64,000 nucleotides of DNA from Mycobacterium paragordonae (GTDB lineage: Bacteria; Actinomycetota; Actinomycetes; Mycobacteriales; Mycobacteriaceae). Every line of letters begins with the position of its first letter. Position 1 is the stretch's first letter. The stretch lies in contig NZ_CP025548.1 in the NCBI RefSeq assembly GCF_003614435.1, forward strand, positions 1-64,000. The letters run 5' to 3'. Positions 41,023-48,819 of the stretch are shown piece after piece. Under the pieces are notes generated by a model that was not told the DNA's origin, did not search any database, and was given only the letters and a program-made list of their open reading frames with translations. A program made the translations under genes and the position numbers.

Positions 41023-42709
41023 GACTACGCCTGCGACGGGCCGCGCCGACGCCGGCGACCAGCAGGGCGGCTGCCGCGACTGCTCCGACCGCGCTGAGCG
41101 CGATGGTGCGGGCACGATGGTCTGGTGGCGGTGGCGGTGGGGCCGCGGCCAGGATCCGCGACTGTGCGGCGGGGGCAAGCCGGTCACCGAGCGGAATGTC
41201 GAAGGTCAACGCGGCCACCGGGTCGACCAGACCGTACCCGACCACGTTGTCGACTCCCCCGGCCGGATTATGGGCTGTGCGCAGAATCCGGTTGATGATC
41301 TGGTGGGCACTCAGTTGCGGGAACCGCGCACGCACCAGTGCCGCGACACCGGAGACATAGGCCGCCGAAAAGCTGCTTCCCCACAACGCCGTGGGGGGAT
41401 TGTCGTTAATCTTGGGCAGCGCGTTGACGGGTTTGGCGTTCTGGGGTGACAGGCCGGTGACCCCGATCCCCGGACCGGCCACACCGACCCAGGGGCCGGC
41501 CAGGCTCTTGACTTTGCCATCCGGGACGCCGTCTGAACCCACCGCTCCCACCGACAGCACGTAGTCGCTGAACCAGCTGGGCAGTGAGACGTCGGCCACC
41601 TGCGCCCAGTTACGCGGGTCCGATGGGTTCAGCGGGTCCGATCCCGGATTCTGCTTGGTGCAATTGTCTTCCCCGTCGTTACCGGCTGCGGCGACGATGA
41701 CGGCGTCTTTGACGGTCGCCGCCCACCAGATCGCGGCACCCAGTTTGCCTTGGCGGCCCACGGCGTCGGGGGCCACGCATGCCGTCACGCTGACGTTGAT
41801 GATTTTCGCTCCTAGGGCGGCGGCATGCACGATCGCGTCGGCCAGGGTGTCGGCGGTGCCGGCTTTGGCCGCACTGCCCGGTTGGGGGTGTTGGGGTTCG
41901 AATGCTCGTGAGGACTGCCGGATGGCGATGATTGTCGCGTCCGGAGCTACCCCGGCCACCCCGTTGGGCGCGTTGGGTGGCGGTGGCGGCCCCGGACTCG
42001 GCGGCGGACTCGGGGTCGGGGCGGGATCCTGCGGCAACGGGCCTCCCCAGGAGGGGACCATCTCGTCGGGCGGAGGCGGCGGCGGGGGCGGCGGCGGCGG
42101 CACGATCACCGTGACGGTTTGCGGCGGAGGCGGCGGGGGCGGGGCGGCCGGGCCGGGCGTGGCCAGCGGCGGCGGCGCTCCCGCCGACACCGCCGGGATA
42201 CCGGGCGCGGGGTAGGCGGGTGCTGGCGGCATCGGCCGCGGCGGATTGGGCCACTGGGGGCGCGCGCCGATGATCGAGGCGACCACGGTGCCGTGCGCGT
42301 CGCAGTCAGACAGCCCGTCGCCACCCATCACGTAGTCGCCGCCGGGCACCACGCTGAGCTGCGCGGAGGGCACGACTCCGGTGTCGATGACCGCGACCGG
42401 CACCCCATGACCGGTCGAGAACGCCCAGGCTTTGTCGATGCCGAGCATTTCAAATGCCGGCGCCGGCGCCATCACGTCGGGTTGGGGAAGGGTCACCAGG
42501 TCCAGGCATGCCGCGGACTGGCGCATCGGCTCGGCAGGGCCCGGCGGCGCATCAGGGGGCGCCAGGCCCGGGTCGTAGAAGGGTCGTTCGACTGCGCCGG
42601 CGGGAGCGGTCCCCACCACCGCCATCAGCGCCACCGTCACCGTGCACGCGGTGACCGCTCGTGCCACATGCCGTTTCCTCACGGCGAGTTTCCTTTCTTG
42701 ACCGCGCAT
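41015..42709 (-). CDS. mycP: MycP mycosin, subtilisin-like ESX protease
   Basis: 564 aa with a signal peptide and a C-terminal membrane anchor ('IALSAVGAVAAAALLVAGVG'). The catalytic triad is intact: Asp in 'VPVAVIDTGVVPSAQL', His in 'DCDAHGTVVASIIGARP' and Ser in 'ALWGSSFSAAYVSGVAAL'. Between His and Ser there is an unusually long Pro-rich insertion (about residues 155-245, with runs such as 'TVIVPPPPPPPPPPPDEM'). Mycosins stabilise the ESX channel and process some substrates. Confidence 0.93.
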   Translation of the reverse strand: MRGQERKLAVRKRHVARAVTACTVTVALMAVVGTAPAGAVERPFYDPGLAPPDAPPGPAEPMRQSAACLDLVTLPQPDVMAPAPAFEMLGIDKAWAFSTGHGVPVAVIDTGVVPSAQLSVVPGGDYVMGGDGLSDCDAHGTVVASIIGARPQWPNPPRPMPPAPAYPAPGIPAVSAGAPPPLATPGPAAPPPPPPPQTVTVIVPPPPPPPPPPPDEMVPSWGGPLPQDPAPTPSPPPSPGPPPPPNAPNGVAGVAPDATIIAIRQSSRAFEPQHPQPGSAAKAGTADTLADAIVHAAALGAKIINVSVTACVAPDAVGRQGKLGAAIWWAATVKDAVIVAAAGNDGEDNCTKQNPGSDPLNPSDPRNWAQVADVSLPSWFSDYVLSVGAVGSDGVPDGKVKSLAGPWVGVAGPGIGVTGLSPQNAKPVNALPKINDNPPTALWGSSFSAAYVSGVAALVRARFPQLSAHQIINRILRTAHNPAGGVDNVVGYGLVDPVAALTFDIPLGDRLAPAAQSRILAAAPPPPPPDHRARTIALSAVGAVAAAALLVAGVGAARRRRSRG

Positions 42710-42718
42710 CGGTATCAG

Positions 42719-44194
42719 TCAGCGCCATCGAATCCATGCCAGCAGACCCGACAGCCACGCCATCGTCGGCACGGTGAACACGATCGCCAGGATCTCCAGC
42801 CACTCCACGAACAGCCGCACCGGCGGGTGGTACCGGGCCTGGGGGACGATCACCGCGGCGGCCAGCCCGCACAGCCCGAAGATGAGCACAGCGCCGATCG
42901 CGACCGCGAACGCGGCCACATTTGTGGGCTGATAATGCGCGACGTACTTGACGGCGCCGGCCAGCACGGCGGCGACCGCGCCCAGTACCAGCGGCACAGC
43001 CTGTCGCCAGGCGACGAAAGCTCTGCCTCGGCTGATGAAGATGATCACGAACAGCACACACACCACAGCGGCTGCCCACGCCTTGTCGCGGCCTGGCGCC
43101 AAGGTGGCCCACACCGCGGCCGGCAGCAGAGCGGCCATGCCCGCGCAGATCCCGGCCAGCACGGCGTGGACGCGCAGCGCCGCAGTGGCCAGTTGCGGCC
43201 CGGTTGGCACCGGATCGGCCTTGATGTCATCCACCGGCATCACCGTGTCCAGCGGCATCCCTTTCACGGTGGCGAAAATATCCTCGCCGGTCACCTTCCC
43301 GAAGTACGGTGGCCGAATCCCGCAGACACGCAACGCTATTCGCTCGGCATAGAACATGCTTAACAGCAGTGCGGCCAGGGTGATCATCCCCAGCCACTGC
43401 CCGGGAACAGGCCGCCACATCCGGGCTCCGACACTGAGCGCACCGATCCCGGCCATCGTGATCACGGCGGCGCTGACCCCGATGTGACGGTGGGTCCAGC
43501 CGCCGATGGCGGCCGCGGCCACCACCGCGGTCACCCCGCCCAGCATCAGCTGGGAGGCTCCCAGCCGCCCTGGGGCCGCCATGTAGGCGGCCACCGAGAT
43601 CAAGCCCGCGCCTTGCCAGGCCAACGCATCGATGATGAGGTGCCGGCGGGGCCACCACCGGGCGGTCAGCACGGCCATGATCACCAGCAGCGACCCCACC
43701 GCGGCGGTGATGCCCGCGGGCACCACGTTGTCGGTGAAGGTCCGTATCCGCAGACTCAGCGCGGCGATGACCACGGTGACCGCCGCAAGGATCACCACCG
43801 CAACACGTTCTGCCACCTGCTCGCTGACTTGCCCGATGAGACGCTGCCCGACACGGGCCAGTCCTGTGGAGAGCTGTTCGTATTGCGGGGCATAGGAATC
43901 GCCGTCGCCGGCGGGCACCAGCACCAGGGTCTGTCCGTTGGTGATGGCCAGCTCGGCCAGGGTGCGGGCGAGGTCGAGCTGCACGCCGTCGACGCGGGCC
44001 AGCCGGTAGTCGTCGGCGGGCAATGGTTCGGCGCCGCGCTCGGCCAGCTCGGCGTTGATGCTGTCGCGAATGTCGTCGATGAACTTGATGATCGGGACGC
44101 CGGCGGCCAACACCTGGGACACGACGTGGGCACCTTCGGTGTTGTCGACGATCACCGCCACCTCGCACAGCGCGGGAAATGCCGCGGTGGCCAC
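42719..44194 (-). CDS. eccD: EccD, polytopic ESX channel protein
   Basis: 491 aa. A ubiquitin-like N-terminal domain ('CEVAVIVDNTEGAHVVSQVL' to about residue 100) is followed by about 11 hydrophobic segments, the normal EccD layout. EccD forms the membrane vestibule of the ESX complex. Its start overlaps the espI stop by one base, and its stop lies 9 nt before mycP. Confidence 0.93.
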   Translation of the reverse strand: MATAAFPALCEVAVIVDNTEGAHVVSQVLAAGVPIIKFIDDIRDSINAELAERGAEPLPADDYRLARVDGVQLDLARTLAELAITNGQTLVLVPAGDGDSYAPQYEQLSTGLARVGQRLIGQVSEQVAERVAVVILAAVTVVIAALSLRIRTFTDNVVPAGITAAVGSLLVIMAVLTARWWPRRHLIIDALAWQGAGLISVAAYMAAPGRLGASQLMLGGVTAVVAAAAIGGWTHRHIGVSAAVITMAGIGALSVGARMWRPVPGQWLGMITLAALLLSMFYAERIALRVCGIRPPYFGKVTGEDIFATVKGMPLDTVMPVDDIKADPVPTGPQLATAALRVHAVLAGICAGMAALLPAAVWATLAPGRDKAWAAAVVCVLFVIIFISRGRAFVAWRQAVPLVLGAVAAVLAGAVKYVAHYQPTNVAAFAVAIGAVLIFGLCGLAAAVIVPQARYHPPVRLFVEWLEILAIVFTVPTMAWLSGLLAWIRWR

Positions 44195-45246
44195 TAGCGT
44201 CCCGTCCGCGGCGCGCGGCTGCGGTCGGCTTCATGCACATACAAGTCGGCCAGCAGCGCCGCGATCTGGTGCAGCCGCAGCCGCGTGTCCTTGTCCAGCT
44301 CGTTGCGGACGTCGATGATGCCGCCGCGGGCCAAGAACCGGTCGAAAGGCATGTCCTCGACCACGGCGTCGAGCTTCTCGAACCGCTCCCGCAGCACGGC
44401 GCGCGCCTCGCCGTTGGGCTGCCCGCTGCGGTCGTTGAGGATGATCATCAACCGTGACACCAGACGGTGATATCCGGCGGCTTTGAGCCAGTCCACGGTG
44501 CGCTCCACGGGCACCGCGGCGTCGGCGGTCAACCCCGACACCAGCACCAGCATGTGTGCGTTGTTGAGCACCGCAGGCATCACCGGATGTTCGGGATCAT
44601 CGCCGCAATCGACGAGCAGGATCTCATGGCCGCTGCGGGTCAGCAGGTCCATCACCGCATCAAACATCGGGGCCGTCACAGTGCGCGGCGATGTGGAGCC
44701 TCGGTGGCCGGCGAGCACCTCGAGCCCGGTGGGCTTGTGATAGCCCAGGTATTGGCGCACGTCGGAATACCCCTGCACGTCGCTCTCCTTGAGTAGCGCC
44801 ACAATGTCGCCCGGGGGGTTCTCGGCGATCCTGGCCGCCAGCGGACCGAACCCGGGTGCGGCGTCGATCGCCAGCACCGGGGCGGTGCGATGCAGCTTGA
44901 ACGTCTGACCCAGCGCCGCGGTCAGCGTCGTCTTACCCGCGCTGGCCCCGGACATGACGGCAATGACATAGCGGTGCCGGATGGGGCGCTGGATACGTTC
45001 GATGAGTCCATCCATGTCCCTTTCCGGGCGCGACTTGCCCAGATTCAGCGTCGAGAATGAGGACTTGTAGACCGCTTTGCGCCACCCCACCGTGGGTGGG
45101 GCCTTCCACGGCCGTTCGAGTTCGGGAATGCGGATAACCGAGGACGCCTCAGGCGAGTGGTGCCGTCCCCCGCGAGCGTCGTCGGAATTATCGGCAGAAG
45201 ACGTTTCCGACGGCTGCGGCCGCGGATCAGAATATGAACCTGTCAC
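44194..45246 (-). CDS. espI: EspI-like MinD/ParA-type ATPase
   Basis: 350 aa. A disordered N-terminal 40 residues precede 'IRIPELERPWKAPPTVGWRK', then the P-loop 'VMSGASAGKTTLTAALGQTF' (about residue 100) and 'EILLVDCGDDPEHPVM' as the Walker B region. This is the SIMIBI (MinD-like) family found in ESX-1-type loci as EspI. It is placed directly before eccD, as in ESX-1. The long Pro-rich N-terminus of chromosomal EspI is mostly missing. Confidence 0.82.
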   Translation of the reverse strand: MTGSYSDPRPQPSETSSADNSDDARGGRHHSPEASSVIRIPELERPWKAPPTVGWRKAVYKSSFSTLNLGKSRPERDMDGLIERIQRPIRHRYVIAVMSGASAGKTTLTAALGQTFKLHRTAPVLAIDAAPGFGPLAARIAENPPGDIVALLKESDVQGYSDVRQYLGYHKPTGLEVLAGHRGSTSPRTVTAPMFDAVMDLLTRSGHEILLVDCGDDPEHPVMPAVLNNAHMLVLVSGLTADAAVPVERTVDWLKAAGYHRLVSRLMIILNDRSGQPNGEARAVLRERFEKLDAVVEDMPFDRFLARGGIIDVRNELDKDTRLRLHQIAALLADLYVHEADRSRAPRTGR

Positions 45247-45300
45247 ATATCCGAGACTAACAGAAGAAAATCCACGCTGCTTACATTACATCAATGCCTG

Positions 45301-45319
45301 AAATGCATTAACTGCATTT
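45301..45319. terminator. Small AT-rich inverted repeat at the espG stop
   Basis: aaatgca and tgcattt are exact 7-bp arms around ttaac, overlapping the espG stop codon. The surrounding 80 nt (45,240-45,330) are strikingly AT-rich for this locus. It may be a weak terminator or an Lsr2-type binding region, and a promoter for espI could lie in the same gap. Confidence 0.35.
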
Positions 45320-46160
45320 ATCCATATAAATTCTGAATGCGATACCAGTCATTCCCCGAGGGAAGAGAAGACAATAATTCAACAATTGCGGTGTTGATGT
45401 GGTGGGTGGCGCCGGGGGCCAGGACGGACCACCGCTGCCCCTGACGCCGCAGATTCTTCACCATGACCCGCCCGCACTCGGTGTCGCCCACGGTCACCAC
45501 GTGGTCAGTGACCACCGGCGCCGCTTGCGTGGACTGCAAGCCCACCACCGAACACTGCGCGCTGCGGCCCGCGTTGGCCAGCGCCAGGCCCGCTCGCATC
45601 TGATCAGCGCTGGCGCCCTCCTCGCGCAGCACCCGTTCCAACCCCTCGGGCGCCGAGGTCAACGCCAGCAACCGCTCCGTGGCCACCGTCATCGGCTCGA
45701 AGGATGCGATCTTGTTGACGCCGCATACCGCCTCGATTTCTCTGGCGATCAAGACGGCTGCCGCTTCCCGGCTCGTCGCAGTGCCCATCGGCCGGATCAG
45801 CACCGTGTCGTCACCAAAACGCGCCAACGACACCCACCACTGCCCGAACCGCGACAGTGCCACGCGTTGCGGCAGAACGTCGGCGTCGGGGTGGTGAATG
45901 AGCATCATCACCGCCACCTCGCGCCGCGAAATCACCGTCAGCGCCTCAACAATGGGCCGATCGACTGTGGGGCCACCACCCCCCAGGGTGACGGCCCCAC
46001 AATTGACGAGTTCGCTGACAGCGGGATGGCGCATCGCCATCGCTGGCCGTTCCAACTCTGCGCGCGGCAGGTGCGGGCGCAGGCCCAGCTCGGGGCACAG
46101 CGCTTCAATGCCGGTGAAGACCTGCAGCGCCCACAGCCCGTCAAGGGTGGTCGCCAGCAC
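45318..46160 (-). CDS. espG: EspG, PE/PPE-specific chaperone
   Basis: 280 aa. Pattern of the EspG family: 'TTLDGLWALQVFTGIEALCP' at the N-terminus, then 'EVAVMMLIHHPDADVLPQRV', 'SLARFGDDTVLIRPMGTATS' and a C-terminal 'TAIVELLSSLPSG'. EspG binds the helical tip of its cognate PPE protein in the cytosol. It lies 7 nt after the esx gene. The cognate PE/PPE pair is encoded just upstream, so this is a self-contained substrate set. Confidence 0.9.
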   Translation of the reverse strand: MLATTLDGLWALQVFTGIEALCPELGLRPHLPRAELERPAMAMRHPAVSELVNCGAVTLGGGGPTVDRPIVEALTVISRREVAVMMLIHHPDADVLPQRVALSRFGQWWVSLARFGDDTVLIRPMGTATSREAAAVLIAREIEAVCGVNKIASFEPMTVATERLLALTSAPEGLERVLREEGASADQMRAGLALANAGRSAQCSVVGLQSTQAAPVVTDHVVTVGDTECGRVMVKNLRRQGQRWSVLAPGATHHINTAIVELLSSLPSGNDWYRIQNLYG

Positions 46161-46167
46161 GCTGGAC

Positions 46168-46455
46168 CTAGCTGAACATGGACTGGCCGGCCAAGTCGGT
46201 GGCGATCGCCCCGTCCAAGGCCCGCTGCACGGCTTGCCCCAGTCGGTGCAGCCCGTCAGCGAGTTCGGCCAGTCCCTGCTCCGACATCACCTGGCGATCG
46301 AAGTAGGTCTGTGCGCCGGCACCACTGAATTCGGGATCCAGGCGGCCGCGCTGCTGGGTGAACTGGCTGCGCACATCCTGCAGTTGGGCCGAAGCGGCGA
46401 TGACGTCGCTGCCTAACTGGGCTACGGCGGCGTGGTTGTAAGCGATTCTGCTCAC
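46168..46455 (-). CDS. Esx protein (WXG100-like, EsxA position)
   Basis: 95 aa, the normal size for ESX substrates. Helix-turn-helix hairpin architecture; the turn reads 'LDPEFSGAGAQTYFDRQ', where the W-x-G motif is changed to F-S-G. No C-terminal YxxxD/E is seen. It would pair with the 105-aa Esx protein encoded just upstream and be secreted as a heterodimer. Confidence 0.88.
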   Translation of the reverse strand: MSRIAYNHAAVAQLGSDVIAASAQLQDVRSQFTQQRGRLDPEFSGAGAQTYFDRQVMSEQGLAELADGLHRLGQAVQRALDGAIATDLAGQSMFS

Positions 46456-46505
46456 GAGGTTTGTCCTTTCTAGGATGAACGAAATGTTCGGATCGACGGG
46501 GACGG

Positions 46506-46823
46506 CTACACCGAGGTCGGTGCGCCGAATGCGCCGGTGATGTTGCCGGCCGAGTCGGCTTCGTTGTGCTCGTGCGCGCTGGCAAGCTTGCCCAGTCCTT
46601 CGGCGATGACGGTCTGGTTGGCCGAGAACTTCTTCAGGCCGTTGGCGATTTCAGCGATCGAGTTTTGCGCGGCGACGCGTGCCGGCCCGTCCCAGCTGCC
46701 GACAATGTCGCCGGCGTGCCGCACCACACCGGCCGCAAGCCCCTGAACGTGTTCGACATTGCCCATTGCGATGCCCTGCTCACTGCGCAGCTGCTGCGGC
46801 GTCAGCTTAATTGTTCCACTCAT
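46506..46823 (-). CDS. Esx protein (WXG100, EsxB position)
   Basis: 105 aa. The canonical turn is present as 'DIVGSWDGPARVAAQ' (W-D-G). The C-terminal flexible tail reads 'LASAHEHNEADSAGN'. At the place where EsxB proteins carry YxxxD/E there is H-N-E-A-D, so the tyrosine is replaced. This is the first gene of the esx pair, 50 nt before its partner, and follows the PPE gene. Confidence 0.88.
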   Translation of the reverse strand: MSGTIKLTPQQLRSEQGIAMGNVEHVQGLAAGVVRHAGDIVGSWDGPARVAAQNSIAEIANGLKKFSANQTVIAEGLGKLASAHEHNEADSAGNITGAFGAPTSV

Positions 46824-46883
46824 GGAATACCATGCCCTTTCACGACGGTAGTTATAACTCCCTGGCGACCATTCACCCAGCGG

Positions 46884-46897
46884 AATTCTATAGAATT
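46884..46897. promoter_or_regulatory. Perfect 14-bp AT-rich palindrome before the esx pair
   Basis: AATTCTATAGAATT is its own reverse complement. It lies about 60 nt upstream of the first esx start codon in an AT-rich pocket between PPE and esx. It could be an operator, a -10 region for an internal esx promoter (tataga-like), or an Lsr2 nucleation site. Confidence 0.4.
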
Positions 46898-46908
46898 ATA
46901 CTGCGATG

Positions 46909-48087
46909 TCAGGTGGTAGCACTATTCACCGGCGGGTGTAAACGCATCGCTTTCGCCCCATCGCCTTTTGCTGGCCCCTTTCCCCCGGCACCGGAGTGCA
47001 ACATTCCCCCCATCGGGGCTCCCACGCCGCCGGGCCCCACCGGCGCCGAGGCGACCCCGCCGGCACCCGGTTTGGCGTAGCTGGCTGCGCCGCCTTCGGA
47101 GAAACTTCCCGCCGGGCGCGTGTAGGAACTCACCGGGTAGCTGCTCAGCGCTCCCGTTCCACCCAAAGACGATCCGCCGCCCATCGCTGCGGCCCCGCCG
47201 CGCGCGGCAGCGCCCGCCAGCGGCTCGGCGCCACCGGTGGCCAGCGCGGCGGGCTCGACCCCGCCTCCCGCCCCGCCCATGCTGAACATGCCCAGCATCG
47301 ACTGCAGCGGTGAGGTCGCCGATTGCAGCGACTGCACAGGCGAGCTCAAGGACTGCATCGGCAGCTGAGCCGCCGACATGACCGGCTCCATCAGCGATTG
47401 CGCCGAACCCAGCGAGCCGCCTCCGCTGCCCATCTGATCGGTGATCTGCATCCCGGCGGCAGTCGATTCGCGCATACTGTCGCCGATCGCCCCATCGGCG
47501 GTGGCCTGCGCAACCTGTGCCGCAGCCGCAACCGGGGCGCCAGGTGAGGCCGACAGCGGGCCCACCGGCGGCGGCAGCTGCAGCATCGGTATCGCGGTCA
47601 GCAGAAACGTCTCGAACAAGATTCCCTGACTGGCGTTCTCGGTCCAGTACGGCCCGTAATAGGTGCCGTCGAGCCGCACGATGTCCGGAGTCAACGCCCC
47701 CCACACCAGCGGATTGATCGCCACATCTTTGGCGCATTCCACCCTGTTCTCGGTACACAGCACATCCGGGATCATCGCTGTCACCGCGGCCCGAAAAGCC
47801 ATGGCCGCCGCTTCGGTGATCGGCACCGTCGACTCGGCCCAGCCCGACAGCGCCTCCAGAACCCCGTTCATCGTGGTCGCCGACAACGCCGAAGCGCCCC
47901 CGCCCGCCCCCACCCACGACACCCCGGTCACCGCAGTATTGACCTGCGAAACCTCCGCATGCACAACCGATTCCACGGTTTGGGCCTGCCACGCCGCACC
48001 CGCGGCCACAGTGGTGGCCTCACCCGCTCCGCGCGCCAGCAGCAGATAATTGGCCTCCGGTGGAGTGGCAGCCCAAGGCGAGGTCAC
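46909..48087 (-). CDS. PPE protein of the ESX locus
   Basis: 392 aa from the GTG at 48,087 (MTSPWAATPPEANYLLLARG); the longer open frame upstream lies inside the PE gene. 'PPEANYLLLARGAGEATTVA' is the PPE signature and 'VTGVSWVGAGGGASAL' holds the W-x-G of the domain. The C-terminal half is Gly/Ser/Ala/Met-rich, as in PPE68-type proteins. It follows the PE gene after 13 nt, so PE and PPE are co-produced and probably secreted as a pair with EspG. Confidence 0.88.
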   Translation of the reverse strand: MTSPWAATPPEANYLLLARGAGEATTVAAGAAWQAQTVESVVHAEVSQVNTAVTGVSWVGAGGGASALSATTMNGVLEALSGWAESTVPITEAAAMAFRAAVTAMIPDVLCTENRVECAKDVAINPLVWGALTPDIVRLDGTYYGPYWTENASQGILFETFLLTAIPMLQLPPPVGPLSASPGAPVAAAAQVAQATADGAIGDSMRESTAAGMQITDQMGSGGGSLGSAQSLMEPVMSAAQLPMQSLSSPVQSLQSATSPLQSMLGMFSMGGAGGGVEPAALATGGAEPLAGAAARGGAAAMGGGSSLGGTGALSSYPVSSYTRPAGSFSEGGAASYAKPGAGGVASAPVGPGGVGAPMGGMLHSGAGGKGPAKGDGAKAMRLHPPVNSATT

Positions 48088-48100
48088 CGCACACGATCCT

Positions 48101-48400
48101 CTACAGCGCGGCCATCGCCGCGCGGATCGCCTCGGTCGCCGCAATCGTGTCGGCGTTGAGCGACTGCACCGAGGAGAACAGCTCGCGATTGGCCGCATGC
48201 ATCCCGTGGGCCGCCAAGAACGTCGCACCCCGCGCGTTGAGTGCTGCCGCGAATGCCACCGACGCAGGATCGTTACCCATCGGCAGCGCACCCAGCAGCA
48301 TCGGCGCCTTGGCCGCCGCACCGGCCGCCATCGCCGACGCGATCCCCGATTCGGTGGCCGCAGACGCCCCGATCACTTCCGTCGTTGCCTCAAACATCAC
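48101..48400 (-). CDS. PE protein of the ESX locus
   Basis: 99 aa, the length of a bare PE domain. Helical hairpin: 'ATTEVIGASAATESGIASAM' and 'VAFAAALNARGATFLAAHGM'. The protein contains no tyrosine at all, so the usual C-terminal YxxxD/E secretion motif is absent; the corresponding region reads 'LFSSVQSLNADTIAATEAI'. It pairs with the PPE encoded 13 nt downstream. Confidence 0.82.
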   Translation of the reverse strand: MMFEATTEVIGASAATESGIASAMAAGAAAKAPMLLGALPMGNDPASVAFAAALNARGATFLAAHGMHAANRELFSSVQSLNADTIAATEAIRAAMAAL

Positions 48401-48467
48401 GCCGCCTCTCCCTGTTAAGCGCTTCGCTGAATCGAAATTATACCCACGTCAACACGGCCCGCAGTGG

Positions 48468-48803
48468 TCATTCGCCGGCACCGACCGCAGCGTTGTACTC
48501 CTTGATCACCTTCGCTGGAATCCGTCCGCGCGCAGCCACGGCATGCCCGTGCCCGCGAGCCCATTGACGGATGGCCACCCCTTCCTCGGTGGGCATCCGC
48601 GGCCGACCCTGCCCCCCGCGCCCCCCTTTGACGCGCCGCGCCCGCGATGCCCACTGCCCAATATCCGCACGCAGCTGGGTCGCGTGCTCGACGTTCAGAT
48701 CGATCTCATAGCTGCATCCGTCGACCGCAAAATTGACGGTTTCCCGCGCTTCTGACGTGCCATCATAATCATCGACCAACATCACCGACACGTGTTTCGC
48801 CAT
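48468..48803 (-). CDS. lsr2: Lsr2-like nucleoid-associated protein
   Basis: About 111 aa from the ATG at 48,803 (MAKHVSVMLVDDYDGTSEAR). The N-terminal dimerisation domain contains 'VNFAVDGCSYEIDLNVEHAT'. The C-terminal AT-hook-like DNA-binding domain contains 'IRQWARGHGHAVAARGRIPA', including the RGR core. Lsr2 silences AT-rich foreign DNA in mycobacteria. Here the gene lies between eccCb and the PE gene inside the ESX locus, 16 nt after eccCb. Confidence 0.92.
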   Translation of the reverse strand: MAKHVSVMLVDDYDGTSEARETVNFAVDGCSYEIDLNVEHATQLRADIGQWASRARRVKGGRGGQGRPRMPTEEGVAIRQWARGHGHAVAARGRIPAKVIKEYNAAVGAGE

Positions 48804-48819
48804 AGGCATGCCTCCTTAC

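Noticed and set aside
41975..42150. GGC-rich simple repeat as a regulatory repeat array
   Set aside because: It encodes the polyproline insertion of MycP in the correct frame.
46922..47992. 356-codon minus-strand ORF overlapping the PPE gene
   Set aside because: Shifted frame of the PPE gene, with Gly/Arg-rich content and no PE/PPE motif.
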